Assembly: GCF_030272615.1 (NCBI RefSeq)
Contig: NC_081406.1
Coordinates: forward strand, 140,276,361-140,340,360
Source of the DNA: Cryptomeria japonica
Taxonomy: Eukaryota > Streptophyta > Pinopsida > Cupressales > Cupressaceae
Length of the DNA stretch: 64,000 bases
Direction of reading: 5' to 3'
Under the pieces are notes generated by a model that ran no database searches, had not been told where the DNA came from, and worked only from the letters and a program-made list of their open reading frames with translations. Positions within the stretch are counted from its first letter, which is position 1, and every line of letters begins with the position of its first letter. This document shows, piece by piece, positions 37,521-49,812 of the stretch. The position numbers were made by a program, and so were the translations under genes.

Positions 37521-40055
37521 TAGGCCCTTTTTTTTTGTTTATTTGTTTTTTTTTAATTGCTGTTAAAAGAATGAAGCTAAATCTATTGATAAGCTTTTTA
37601 ATCATCTCTAATTAGAAAAACAATTTAAAAATACATTTTAGGAAATACAATATACTTCTCTATAATAAATAGATTCATGGATTTTTGAACTAATTTAGCA
37701 ATAACTTAAAACATTCTTTTTCATAAAAAATACGTAAGATCTTTCAGTAAAACTAAATTCATATTTTCAGCAAGTAGAATATAGATAAAATTTAATTGTA
37801 AACTATTTTTTTTTTCATAATACAAAGAAGCTTTCGCATGCAACTCAAAATGACTTTTCTTTTTCTAAAAATCAGAAGCAGAAATAAAACAAGCTTTTCT
37901 TTTTACAACTCTAAGATATTCTGCAAATTTTATAGGATGTTTCTTTGTTTAGCTACAACAATAACCCCAAGTCTAATTTCAAGAATTACAACTTGCCTCT
38001 CATTTCTAAGAATGAGGGCTCACTCCTGTAACAACTTTAAACAAATATTTGCAAATGAAATAAAGTATCTTCAACAATAATCTTCTGTATCTTTTCATGG
38101 CACCTATCCTCTTCTCCTGACTTTCCTGCATAATAGAAACACAAATATGACCACGGAGTGCTCACCTCCCAGCCTAGGCTAACTAGTAGCCACCCCCGAG
38201 CTCGGAGAACCAATTCCTAGACGGGTAACAAACAGGCAAACACATAGAAAGCAAATGCATACAGATTTTCCAGACACATTCCCAACTTGGCTTTCACAAC
38301 ACCACACTTTGGTGATGAACATTTTCAAAGGGTGGTAGTGGACCAATACCCTGAGGAGAACTGCAAGTATGAAATAAACAAGAAGCCACCTCATGGCACA
38401 ATAATAATATCAAGAATCTCAACCCCTTATTCCTTATGCCCCCCAAAGGCATTCTAGCCTTATATCCCTCCTTATGACCCCCATTGCACAAACAGGCCAT
38501 GCAGCAAGGGTCACAACAAAGATCCCTTGTGATCGCTCTCAAAGAGAGTCTCTCACTCGAGGGTTGTCACTGCTACCACCCACAAGATCCTCTTCTCTCC
38601 CAAGAGTAAGAGGTCTTGAGAAAACTCCCAAAACACAAACAAATCATAATGCAAAAATACCAAAAGATTTTCTAACAAAAAAAAAAACTTTCAAGAACCC
38701 AGATTTCTTACACCAACAAACTTCCAAACATAAACAAGAAGAAGACATTATAATGAATAACTGAAACCAACCTTAATCTGCCCAAAGGTATTATGATATT
38801 TGATGAAGAGCTGCCCAATCCACGAATCTTTTTCCTTCTACCCTTAATCAATTTTTCTATTCCATAACATTATTTTCTTTTCAAATTTTCTCTTGTCTCC
38901 AAAAATGGAGAGTGGGTGATTACCCTCCAATTCTCAAAAATCTTCCTTAAGAAGCTCACTCTCTGAGTTCTCACAAATTTCTAAAAACCAAAAAGGAAAG
39001 AAAGCAAAAATGCAAAAAGACTCTCATTCCAAAAGGAAAAATCTTGATTAGATTTAACTTCTAATTTTCAATTTTCGCTCAACTCAAAAAAGCCAATTTT
39101 TAAAGCGTTGAAAAGATCATTATAAAGTAGAAACTTGCCTAAAATTACCCCTAACCCCTAGGTATACCTTATGGGCTTTAGGAAACCCTATTAAACTACC
39201 CCTAGGTGTTCATCTAACCCACTTTAAACCCCTCTGAAGTTTATTTTCGGGTCAAACATAAGTTGACCACCCCAAATATTATATTCCCAAAGTATTTATG
39301 ACAACACATTATTTTATTTAAGAAGAACTATAATTAAACACTTTCCCACCAAGAGACAAAATAAAATATTTAAATTTAAATCCACACATGTGTCAAGTGA
39401 CACAAATAAAACACTTTTACAAAAATAAAACATGAAATTGTCTCTTGTGGTTTTTACACAATAAATTTAAATAACACTTAACACTCATGCAACATATACT
39501 GTTACGAATAAAATACAACACAAATGGGGTATTGTCTCTCCAAATAGACAAACCCTGGCTTACGAACATACATAAGTCTAGGTTTGATTCTCTGTAATTT
39601 TCCATGGTCACATGGTAAATTTCCTACGCATCTCAATTTACACATTAGTACTTCCAAATATCCATATATAATATAGTTCAATAATATAACAATACACATA
39701 ATTACTTGCATACAATTTTCATGTGCATAGATTGAATACATCTTTTATCAAGCAATTTCACATAAGCAATTTCATCCCAATTCACATAAACTAAACATAC
39801 ATCATAGTTCTATATTCAGAGTAAAGTCCTGCAAATTCAATAACGACATCTATCATTGCAATATCATCCTATCTAACAATCATGTAGTGTTCTATCTCAT
39901 AAAGCATGTAAGTAAATCATCAAATCATAGCAATGTTATCCAAATCCTGAAATCATATATGTTCTAAGTCCCAAAATGCATCAAAATAAAGTATCCATAA
40001 TAGTCTAAATATTAAATCCACTGGATATCAGACTGAGTCGAGGTGAGGCCTCACA

Positions 40056-40070
40056 TCCTCCCCCTCTAGG
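40056..40070 (-). other. Polypurine tract of the chromovirus
   Basis: On the element strand CCTAGAGGGGGAGGA lies immediately before the LTR start TGTGAGG. It is the plus-strand primer site of reverse transcription. Confidence 0.9.
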
Positions 40071-40083
40071 CATGAACTTCCTC

Positions 40084-41432
40084 CTAGAGTTCATCAAAGA
40101 GGTGAGGGTACTCTGATCTCATACGTGCTGCGTCCTCCCATGAAGCCGTAACCTCATCATAACAATCCCACTGGACCCTAACCTGGTCCAGCTCTCGACC
40201 TCGAAGGGCCAGTGTCCGGCGTGCCAAAATGCGAATAGGCTCCAAAGCTAGCTGCCCGTCCGACTCCACCTGCAAGGCATCCCAATCTAGAAGGTGAGAC
40301 TCATCATAGATATACTTTCTCAAAACTGAAACATGAAACACATCGTGGATGCGTGACAGGCTAGGTGGCAAAGCTAAACGGTAGGCAACTGGGCCTATCC
40401 TCTCCAGAATCTCAAAAGGTCCTACAAAGCGAGGTGCGAGCTTAGAACCCTTTCCGTAACGGATTGGACTCTTATGCGGTCGCACTCTCAAGAAAACTCT
40501 GTCTCCAACCAAGTAGCTACGATCTATCCTCTTTGCATCGGCATATTTTTTCTGTCTATCCTGAGCCTCTCTGAGACGCTGCCTAATCAAATCCACCTGC
40601 TGTTCCATATCCCGAACTAACTCAGGACCAATAGCAACTCTATCCTCTATGCGATCCCAACTCAAGGGCGTCCTGCAAGGCCTGTCGTATAATGCCTGGT
40701 AGGGTGGCATCCCCAAAGAAGTGTGATGCCCATTGTTATAGGCAAACTCCACTAAGGGAAGATACTCCTCCCACCGGGTCTGATGATCCATGACGTACAT
40801 ATGAAGCATATCCTCTAACACCTGATTGACCCTCTCTGTCTGACCATCTGTCTCCGGGTGATAGGCTATACTAAAATTGAGCTGCCCATAGCTGCCTGTA
40901 ATGACTTCCAAAAGGAAGAAGTGAAAAGAGAATCCCTGTCAGAAATAATCTTGCGGGGTACGCCATGTAGTCTAACAATGTCTCGCAAGAACACCTGTGC
41001 TACTACTGGAGCTATGAATGTAGTACGAATTGGTGAAAAGTGAGCTACTTTGGTCAACTTGTCAACTGTCACCAAGATAGCATCATGGCGACGAGAAGAC
41101 ATAGGGAGACCAATGATGAAATCCATGGATATAGTATCCCACTTCCACTCTGGTATAGCATGAGACTGAAGCAACCCACCTGGATAGCGGTGCTCCACCT
41201 TTACCCTCTGGCACTTGAGACATCGAGCTACTATCTCAGCAATGAGCTACCGCATTCCGGGCCAAAGGTACAACTGCCTCAAGTCAGCATGCAACTTCTT
41301 AACCCTGGGATGTGCTGCATAAGGAGCTCTATGAGCTTCCGTGACAATGAACTCTCGCAACCCTCCGGAGGAAGGTACATAAATGCGCCCTCTGTGGCGT
41401 AATAGTCCATCGGTCTCCAAAGAATAATCCAC
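40084..41432 (-). pseudogene. Chromovirus integrase with terminal chromodomain-like region
   Basis: The HHCC zinc domain is in the first part (EAHRAPYAAHP ... CLKCQ, 41345-41215), interrupted by a TAG at 41247. The catalytic core has MDFIIGLP for the first Asp, SDRDSLF for the second and QTERVNQVLED for the Glu. A small deletion near 40880-40895 shifts the frame between the second Asp and the Glu. The C-terminus (VRVQWDCYDEVTASWEDAA, near 40160) resembles a chromodomain, which in this group directs insertion toward heterochromatin. The protein ends LFDEL just before the polypurine tract. Confidence 0.9.
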
Positions 41433-41453
41433 ATATTTCCCTTCTAGAGTAAC

Positions 41454-43106
41454 CTAAGAACGTAATACCTGACAAACCTCTACATACCATCCATCCTCTG
41501 ACAAGTGCCGAAGTATACGGTCTCTCAAGTCTGTGCCCATGGATATGGTGTAAACCTCGTGACGTCTCCTACTCAAGGCATCTGCAACTACATTTTCCTT
41601 TCCTTTGATGTAGTGAACGTCAAAATCATATTCGCACAAGAACTCCATCCATCTCCTCTGACGTGCATTAAGGTTTGGCTGAGTGAAGATGTATTGAAGA
41701 CTCTGATGGTCTGAATGCAACTCAAAGTGATTTCCTAAAAGGAAGTGTCTCCACCTCACAAGTGCATGCACTACTGCTACGAGCTCAAGGTCGTGAGTGG
41801 GATAATTAAGTTCATGAGTCTTAAGTTTCCTAGACTCGAAAGCTATGGCCCTACCATCCTGCATAAGAACTGCCCCTAAACCCTCTAGGGAAGCATCTGT
41901 ACAAACCATGAAGTCAGCTGAAGGATCTGGTACAACAAGGATAGGAGCGCTAGTAAGTGCCTTCTTGAGTTCCTGAAAGGCCTTCTCGCACTTCTCTGTC
42001 CACTCAAATTTCTTCCCTTTACGCTGAAGAGAAGTAATAGGGTGTGCGACTCTGGAGAATCCCTCGACAAAACGTCGGTAATACCCTGCTAAACCCATGA
42101 AACTCCTGACCTCTATCACACTAGTAGGCACTGGCCAATCCATAATAGCCCTAATCTTTGATGGGTCAACTGAGATCCCATCACTGGAAATAACGTGTCC
42201 AAGGTACTTGACCTCAGATCGAAAGAAAGCACACTTCGATAGGCTGCCAAACAATTGGTTATCCCGCAAATACTACAATACCTGTTTCAGGTGCTCCTCA
42301 TGCTTCTTCTCATTCCGAGAATATATCAGTATATCATCGAGGAACACAATAACAAAATGGTCCAGAAAGGTACGGAACACCCCATTCATGAGGCTCATAA
42401 AAATTGCTGGGGCATTCGTAAGTCCGAAGGGGACTACGGTAAACTCATAGTGACCATATCTAGTGTGAAATGCGGTCTTGTGGATATCACTTTCCACTAT
42501 TCTCAACTGATGGTATCCAGACTTCAGATCTATTTTGGAAAAGACTTTGGCACCCTGAAGCTGGTCAAATAAGTCATCAATTCTGGGCAAAGGATATCGG
42601 TTCTTGATGGTTACTTTATTTAGTTGCCGATAATCCATGCACAATCAGAGAGATCCATCCTTCTTCTTAACGAAGATGACTAGTGCACCCCACGGGGATA
42701 CGCTAGGACGGATATGACCCTTCTCAAGAAGTTCCTCAAGTTGAATTTTAAGTTCATTAAGCTCATTTGTGGTCATTCTATAAGGTGCTCTGCAAACTGG
42801 CTCGGCTCCTGGTACTAGGTCTATATGAAAATCAATCTCTCTGTAGGGAGGCATTCCCAATAACTCTGAGGGAAATACATCTGAATATCCCTTAAGGATA
42901 GGATGGTCATCCAGCGATGTTTCTTTTTCCTCCTCTTCCCCTCTGTCACTTATAGTGATAGCAAAAAGCTGACATCCCTTCCGCATGCTCCGCTTAAGCT
43001 GCATTGCGGAAATCATGCGAAGAGACACGGGCCTCTGAATCCCAGTGATAACTATGGGCGAACCATGATCATCCTCACACTCGATCCTTTTCAGGCGGCA
43101 ATCCAT
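41454..43106 (-). pseudogene. Chromovirus reverse transcriptase and RNase H
   Basis: Open pieces at 43106-42645, 42644-42273 and 42269-41454 are in one frame, separated by single stops. RT shows [39 protein letters not shown] and the catalytic FLDDILIYS near 42345-42315. RNase H shows [16 protein letters not shown] (near 41915), the [11 protein letters not shown] block (near 41720) and [13 protein letters not shown] (near 41590). The stops at 42645 (TGA, where RT normally has Arg), 42270 (TAG) and 41454 (TAG) are each explained by one transition. The polymerase domains are otherwise full length. Confidence 0.95.
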
Positions 43107-43127
43107 CTTGGCTCTGTGGGCATAAAG

Positions 43128-43370
43128 CTAATCCATGCCAAGTACGATTCCGTAAGATCCAAGTGGAGTCACTCTAAGGTCTACTAAAGTGGTGGTCTTG
43201 CCAATCTGCAGCTGACATGCCCTAACCTCTGATTCCACTGACACTCTAGCCCCTGAAGCTAATTCCACTTCCCAACTAACACCCTGCCTAGTTGCCACTA
43301 GCCTGCAATGCTCCACAACCAATGGAGATATAAAGGAGTCAGTAGCTCCTGAATCAAACAAAATAGATAC
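43128..43370 (-). pseudogene. Chromovirus aspartic protease
   Basis: LFDSGATDSFISPLV holds the catalytic Asp in a DSGA box, and the C-terminus reads YGIVLGMD. The next codon is TAG where the family has Trp (GMDWL). The protease reads into RT in the same frame, as usual for a gag-pol polyprotein. Confidence 0.9.
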
Positions 43371-44828
43371 ATTGTTACCTTTGATTATACCTGTAGATTC
43401 GATAACTGTGGCCTAATGCTCAGCCTAGCGGTTGTCAATCGCTGCGAAAACTCTATGGGACTTGCCCATATCACCAACTGTCGGCTCTAAAGCGGCCATC
43501 CGCTGACTCCCTGCTACCTGTCCCTGAGGACAATCCCTCGCCATATGCCCCATGGCTCCACATGTAAAGCAAGCACCCCATGCCTGGAACTGGGCACCTT
43601 GAGGCCTAGAAAATGCCTAACCTCCTGTCCTACTGGATCCGCTGTACCCACCCCTGGAGGACTGCTGAGTCCCCGCCGGCTGTGTGTACTGCCCCTGTGC
43701 TCTCTGATCACGTTTCTATCCCTGAGTCTGCCACTGCTTGGGCTTGGAGCCCTGCTGATACTATGGAGGCTTCTGCCTTTGGTTCTGAGGTGTCTGTTGT
43801 GGAGGAGGGGGTTTGGAGAAACCCTGAGAATTTCGGTTGTTCCCTTTCCAATGTGGTTTCTGGAATCCATAAGTCTGAGGTGCGGGATTTCGGGTCTGAA
43901 ACCGATCCCTATTGTCCTGTGGCCTAACCTGAATTTCCTCGGCAATCAGTGCCTTCTCCACAGCAACCCGAAGGCTCTCTGGAGTGGACATCCTAACAGG
44001 CCCGGCTATACCGGCATTTAATCCCCTGATGAAGCGGTTTACAAGAAGTTTCTCATCCTTAAGATAATCTACATATGGCAACAACTCAAAGAATTTACTC
44101 TCATACTGGGTTACTGTCAAGCCTTTTTATTGGAGATCATGAAATTCATCTATACGAAGCTGCCTGAAGTGTTCTGATAGGTACCTCTCACGGAACCTCT
44201 CTGTGAAAATCTCCCAAGTGAGTGTATCAGGAACTAATCCGCATTTGTACTCTTCCTGTCTCCACCAGGTGGAGGCTGTCCCTCTCAGAAGATGAATTGC
44301 AACACGTGCTTTCAAGTTGCTCTCATAAGAATGCAACGCAAAGCACCTCTCAAGACTCAGAAGCCATGCCTCGGCCTCTACTCCATCTGTAGAACCTCTG
44401 AAGGATGGTGGTTGGAGGCGCATGACCTCCCTGATGAGATCCCCTGGATCTCGACGACCTCTCTCAAAATAAACTGGTTCCACCGCTAGAGGTGGTCCTG
44501 GCATATGCACTGACTCTGGCTCATTTCCACCCTGACTCTCAACAGGAATCGGAGCTGGGCTCCTGCTTCGCTCTCTATCAACAGATCTATGACTCCCAGA
44601 GTCATGACTCCTAACCTGAGGGTTCTCTGCTGGGATCCTTTCCTGAACAATGCCAATAAGATTCTGAATGGCTGCTAAGAGGTCTCGGTTAGGTTCATTT
44701 GGCTGTTTGGGAGGTGCTTCTGGGTTCTCCTCTGGAACTGATGCCTCCCTCTCTACCTCATCGCGTGCTATGCGCACCCGTCTAGGACCCCATCCGCGCT
44801 TGCGAGCTTGTCGCGTCGTCGGAGGCAT
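43371..44828 (-). pseudogene. Chromovirus gag and nucleocapsid, with six stops
   Basis: The ATG is at 44828 (MPPTTRQARKRGWGPRR). A basic, disordered N-terminus leads to the Retrotrans_gag domain (VAIHLLRGTASTWWRQEEY; FRERYLSEHFRQLRI). A TAA at 44127 cuts it where LQQ is usual; the same frame continues with MTVTQYESKFFELL-like sequence (44120-43761). Further TAG stops lie at about 43761, 43720, 43618, 43425 and 43413. The zinc knuckle CFTCGAMGHMARDCP (near 43570-43525) keeps all four ligands. Removing the transitions would leave one open frame through gag into pol. Confidence 0.9.
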
Positions 44829-44970
44829 CCTAAGAGGAAAAAATAAGGCAAAACAATTAATTTATTTCTTTTAGAATTAAATTCAATTAAATTCAAAAAT
44901 CAATTTAACAAAATAATTTTAAATATTCTAAGGCGAAACGTAAGTGAGTAAGGTTCCTAGTGTGGAAACC

Positions 44971-44984
44971 TTGCTCTGATACCA
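44971..44984 (-). other. Primer binding site of the chromovirus
   Basis: TGGTATCAGAGCAA on the element strand, initiator-Met-tRNA type, three bases inside the 5' LTR end at 44988. Confidence 0.9.
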
Positions 44985-44987
44985 AAA

Positions 44988-46148
44988 TGTCATGCCCAAA
45001 ATTTAGGGCAAAAACGGAACAATTTTTTTTTTTTAAAAAAACACATACAAATTAATTAACAAGTTCACTCACACGACAAGCGTTATAGATATTTCCATAA
45101 TTATATTCGAACTAGTTCTGAGACGAACCAAGCATCGATAGTTTGTTAAATATTATTTGCGGAAAACTAACTGGTTTAATTTTTTTCTCCACGAGATACC
45201 TAGTCTTTAGGTTTATTAAACTAATCACGTTAAGGAAAATAGGAGAGGAAATTTTTTTCAAATCCCATTAAGACATATAGTCTAAACATCCAATTTAAAA
45301 TCTAAATACTCTAATTAAATTAACCGGGACAAAAATAAATATTTATTACATTGAATACTTTTAAAATTATAAAAACTAGGCTTACTTCTGATAATTTATT
45401 TATTTCACTTTTCTTTATACTTCTTATGAGTAATCATACGGAGGTATTAACTATTTAAAAACTCCATTAAATACTTTTAAATATTTTAAACTTTATTATA
45501 TACTTACTCCAATTTATAACCATAATATATGTTTATATATGTTTATATATATATATATATATATATATTTAAATATATAATATATATATGTATTAGATTT
45601 TAATCCTTTTAAAATTATCTCCCCAAAATAATAGTTAATTTTCTCTCCAACCCTAATTAAGGATTCATATGATTTGTTTTATATAAATATGTTAATAACT
45701 ATGAACCTAATATTATTTTAATTCTTTTACCCTAGCCCTACCCGGGCTAGGGTTCAATCCTTTTTTTTTGGTTAAACACTGAGTAATCTTTTTAGCAGGG
45801 CCGAAAACCCCTAAGGCGGCGGCCATGATTTTACTGCAGGTTTGAAGGAGGGCGACTGGGAAAGGCCGAGGCACCACTGTATGGGCGCACAGTGGGCGCC
45901 GCGGCACCACTGTGTGTCCTCATAGTGGGCGCCGCTAGCGGCTCCCCCACTGTGTGGCCACACAGTGGCAGTCGCGGCCGTCCACTGTGTGTCCACACAA
46001 TGGGAGCCGAAGCGGCCGCACTGTGTGTGCACACAGTGGGCGCCGCGCGGCCCTCACTGTGCGTACACACAGTGGGGTCCCCGTGGACCCAAAACTTCAT
46101 TTTTTTTTTTTTAAATTTATTTATTTTTGAAAAATATATTTTATATAA

Positions 46149-46201
<53 letters not shown>

Positions 46202-46324
46202 AATATATAATCATATAGTTATGAGGGTAAAAATATATCAATAAATATATTTTTTGTTTGTAATAAGATTTACATGCAAAATTTTTAAGCAAAACTAATA
46301 AAGGAAAAGCATTATGTAAATTCG

Positions 46325-46374
<50 letters not shown>

Positions 46375-48908
46375 TAGGCCCTTTTTTTTTGTTTTTTTGT
46401 TTTTTTTTAATTGCTAATAAAAGAATGAAGCTAAATCTATTGATAAGCTTTTTAATCATCTCTAATTAGAAAAACAATTTAAAAATACATTTTAGGAAAT
46501 ACAATATACTTCTCTATAATAAATAGATTCATTGATTTTTCAACTAATTTAGCAATAACTTAAAACATTCTTTTTTTTTTAAAATACGTAAGATCTTTCA
46601 GTAAAACTAAATTCATATTTTCAGCAAGTAGAATATAGATAAAATTTAATTGTAAACTATTTTTTTTTTTCATAATACAAAGAAGTTTTTGCATGCAACT
46701 CAAAATGACTTTTCTTTTTCTAAAAATCAGAAGTAGAAATAAAACAAGCTTTTCTTTTTACAACTCTAAGATATTCTGCAAATTTTACAGGATGTTTCTT
46801 TGTTTAGCTACAACAATAACCCCAAGTCTAATTTCAAGAATTACAACTTGCCTCTCATTTCTAAGAATGAGGGCTCACTCCTGTAACAACTTTAAACAAA
46901 TATTTGCAAATGAAATAAAGTATCTTCAACAATAATCTTTTGTATCTTTTCATGCAACCTATCCTCTTCTCCTGACTTTCTTGCATAATAGAAACACAAA
47001 TATGACCATGGAGTGCTCACCTCCCAGCCTAGGCTAACTAGTAGCCACCCCCGAGCTCAGAGAACCAATTCCTAGACGGGTAACAAACAGGCAAACACAT
47101 AGAAAGCAAATGCATACAGATTTTCCAGACACATTCCCAACTTGGCTTTCACAGCACCACACTTTGGTGATGAACATTTTCAAAGGGTGGTAGTGGACCA
47201 ATACCCTGAGGAGAATTGCAAGTATGAAATAAACAAGAAGCCACCTCATGGCACAATAATAATATCAAGAATCTCAACCCCTTATTCCTTATGCCCCCCA
47301 AAGGCATTCTAGCCTTATATCCCTCTTTATGACCCCCATTGCACAAACAGGCCATGCAGCAAGGGTCACAACAAAGATCCCTTGTGATCGCTCTCAAAGA
47401 GAGTCTTTCACTCGAGGCTTGTCACTGCTACCACCCACAAGATCCTCTTCTCTCAAGAGTAAGAGGTCTTGAGAAAACTCCCAAAACACAAACAAATCAT
47501 AATGCAAAAATACCAAAAGATTTTCTAACAAAAAAAAAAACTTTCAAGAACCCAGATTTCTTACACCAACAAACTTCCAGACATAAACAAGAAGAAGACA
47601 TTATAATGAATAACTGAAACCAACCTTAATCTGCCCAAAGGTATTATGATATTTGATGAAGAGCTGCCCAATCCACGACTCTTTTTCCTTCTACCCTTAA
47701 TCAATTTTTCTATTCCATAACATTATTTTCTTTTCAAATTTTCTCTTGTCTCCAAAAATGGAGAGTGGGTGATTACCCTCCAATTCTCAAAAATCTTCCT
47801 TAAGAAGCTCACTCTCTGAGTTCTCACAAATTTCTAAAAACCAAAAAGGAAAGAAAGCAAAAATGCAAAAAGACTCTCATTCCAAAAGGAAAAATCTTGA
47901 TTAGATTTAACTTCTAATTTTCAATTTTCGCTCAACTCAAAAAAGCCAATTTTTAAAGCGTTGAAAAGATCATTATAAAGTAGAAACTTGCCTAAAATTA
48001 CCCCTAACCCCTAGGTATACCTTATGGGCTTTAGGAAACCCTATTAAACTACCCCTAGGTGTTCATCTAACCCACTTTAAACCCCTCTGAAGTTTATTTT
48101 CGGGTCAAACATAAGTTGACCACCCCAAATATTATATTCCCAAAGTATTTATGACAACACATTATTTTATTTAAGAAGAACTATAATTAAACACTTTCCC
48201 ACCAAGAGACAAAATAAAATATTTAAATTTAAATCCACACATGTGTCAAGTGACACAAATAATACACTTTTACAAAAATAAAACATGAAATTGTCTCTTG
48301 TGGTTTTTACACAATAAATTTAAATAACACTTAACACTCATGCAGCATATACTGTTACGAATAAAATACAACACAAATGGGGTGTTGTCTCTCCAAATAG
48401 ACAAACCCTGGCTTACGAACATACATAAGTCTAGGTTTGATTCTCCATAATTTTCCATGGTCACATGGTAAATTTCCTGCGCATCTCAATTTACACATTA
48501 GTACTTCCAAATATCCATATATAATATAATTCAATAATATAACAATACACATCATTACTTGCATACAATTTTTATCTGCACAGATTGAATACATCTTTTA
48601 TCAAGCAATTTCACATAAGCAATTTCATCCCAATTCACATAAACTAAACATACATCATAGTTCTATATTCAGAGTAAAGTATTGCAAATTCAATAACGAC
48701 ATCTATCATTGCAATATCATCCTATCTAACAATCATGTAGTGTTCTATCTCATAAAGCATGCAAGTAAATCATCAAATCATAGCAATGTTATCCAAATCC
48801 TGAAATCATATATGTTCTAAGTCCCAAAATGCATCAAAATAAAGTATCCATAATAGTCTAAATATAAAATCCACTGAATGTCAGACTGAGTCGAGGTGAG
48901 ACCTCACA
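44988..48908 (-). repeat. Chromovirus 5' LTR (3921 bp)
   Basis: It is the near-identical partner of 36094-40055, with TGTGAGGTCTCACC at 48908 and GGGCATGACA at 44988 on the element strand. It carries the palindrome array (45873-46075), the hairpin (45729-45753) and shorter TA tracts (46153-46205, 46326-46370). Differences are mostly single substitutions, often C/T or G/A, and microsatellite length. Confidence 0.95.
45873..46075. repeat. Array of six tandem palindromes, 5' LTR
   Basis: The same six units as at 36954-37155. Two arms have single C/T or G/A changes (CATAGTGG in unit 2, CACACAATGG in unit 4) that weaken pairing. The third unit here (CCACTGTGTGGCCACACAGTGG) is a perfect palindrome. 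Confidence 0.9.
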
Positions 48909-49812
48909 GATTGAGAGTAAGAGGGCGACACTCTGCTAATTAGGAATAGGTGATGATTGAGTAGGAAATGGGACACAAAAAGGAGGAGTAAAATAATTGG
49001 ACAAATTACCCCCTTGTGTCACATTAATTGGTTGAGATACAATAGGAATACTCATTGAAGGCATAGATAAATATGGAAGATTAAATGAAGAAGAGGGATT
49101 TTCCCCATGACTAATGGTTGTAGGTATGACATTTTGAGTTGAAGTAGCCATGATGTTTGAAGTGAAAGTAGGAATGATAGCCATAGAAGTGGTCAAAGGA
49201 ATAGAATGATTGATTTGTGTAGAAGGTTGTGAATAACCTAATTTTATAGCACAACTCTTCATAGGCATAACATTAGAATCAACAATGTGAGAAATACCAC
49301 ACAATATATCAATTCCATTCTTATCACTTTGAATCATGTGTTTTATACCTTCAATTAATGGAAGAGCTTCACTATTAGGATGTTCTTGGGACATCCATTG
49401 TTGGAAATTGTTAAATTGATTGTCCAATTTTGAAAGTTGATCTATGTAAAATCTAGTCAAAGCTTCTTCTTCATCATGGGAATCATCAATTGGGTAAATA
49501 GAGATATTATTAGGATGGGAATAATCAGCAATATCCTCATTGTAGAAGTCACCCAAATTAGGCTCCATCTCGTCGGGAATTAAACCTTGGGAACCCTTAA
49601 GTATAATGCTTCGTCTAACGGGGATAGTATAGGTAGGACTAATAGTTATAAAACTCATGCACTAGAGGGAAAATTTGAAATTTGAATTTTAAATTTTGGG
49701 AACAAAATTTGCAAAATTGAATAATGTGGAATTCAAGAAAATGATGATTATACAATTTGAACTTTGTGGAAAGAAGAAATGACACAATCTCCAAGAAAAA
49801 AATATGATTAAT
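48909..49812 (-). pseudogene. Tat/Ogre-like gypsy gag, N-terminal part
   Basis: This is the other half of the element interrupted by the chromovirus. The open frame 49658-48936 codes for 240 residues, starting MSFITISPTYTIPVRRSII. It has an acidic, Asp/Glu-rich middle (DDSHDEEEALTRFYIDQL) and a Ser/Thr/Pro-rich tail. A TAG at 48936 and a frame change precede the junction with 36093. The region 49659-49812 is leader sequence. The N-terminal domain has no match I recognise. Confidence 0.65.

Larger units (their letters stand above)
36094..40055 (-). repeat. Chromovirus 3' LTR (3962 bp)
   Basis: On the element strand it starts TGTGAGGCCTCACC at 40055, right after the polypurine tract, and ends GGGCATGACA at 36094. 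Order along the element strand: AT-rich U3, (TA)n tracts (37516-37446, 37330-37230), an A-run, the GC-rich palindrome array (37155-36954), then a 9-bp hairpin (36831-36809). A 65-codon open frame at 36990-36793, with an inner ATG in good context, is kept in both LTRs but not in the related solo LTR; coding use is doubtful. Confidence 0.95.
36094..48908 (-). mobile_element. Complete Ty3/gypsy chromovirus (Tekay/Del-like), 12.8 kb, TSD GATTG
   Basis: Two LTRs in direct orientation (36094-40055 and 44988-48908) enclose a polypurine tract, integrase with a C-terminal chromodomain-like end, RNase H, RT, protease, gag and a primer site. All are on the minus strand and in the normal order. The five bases GATTG occur just before (36089-36093) and just after (48909-48913), a perfect target-site duplication. 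The host is the Tat-like gag. The LTRs differ by only a few bases per hundred where I compared them, so the insertion is fairly recent, yet the coding region has about eleven stops and one frameshift. Long LTRs and the terminal chromodomain suggest the Tekay/Del clade; that assignment is inference. Confidence 0.95.

Noticed and set aside
37838-38764. Open frames conserved at 37838-38764 and 46693-47617
   Set aside because: They lie in the two LTRs of the same element and are conserved only because the LTRs are recent duplicates.
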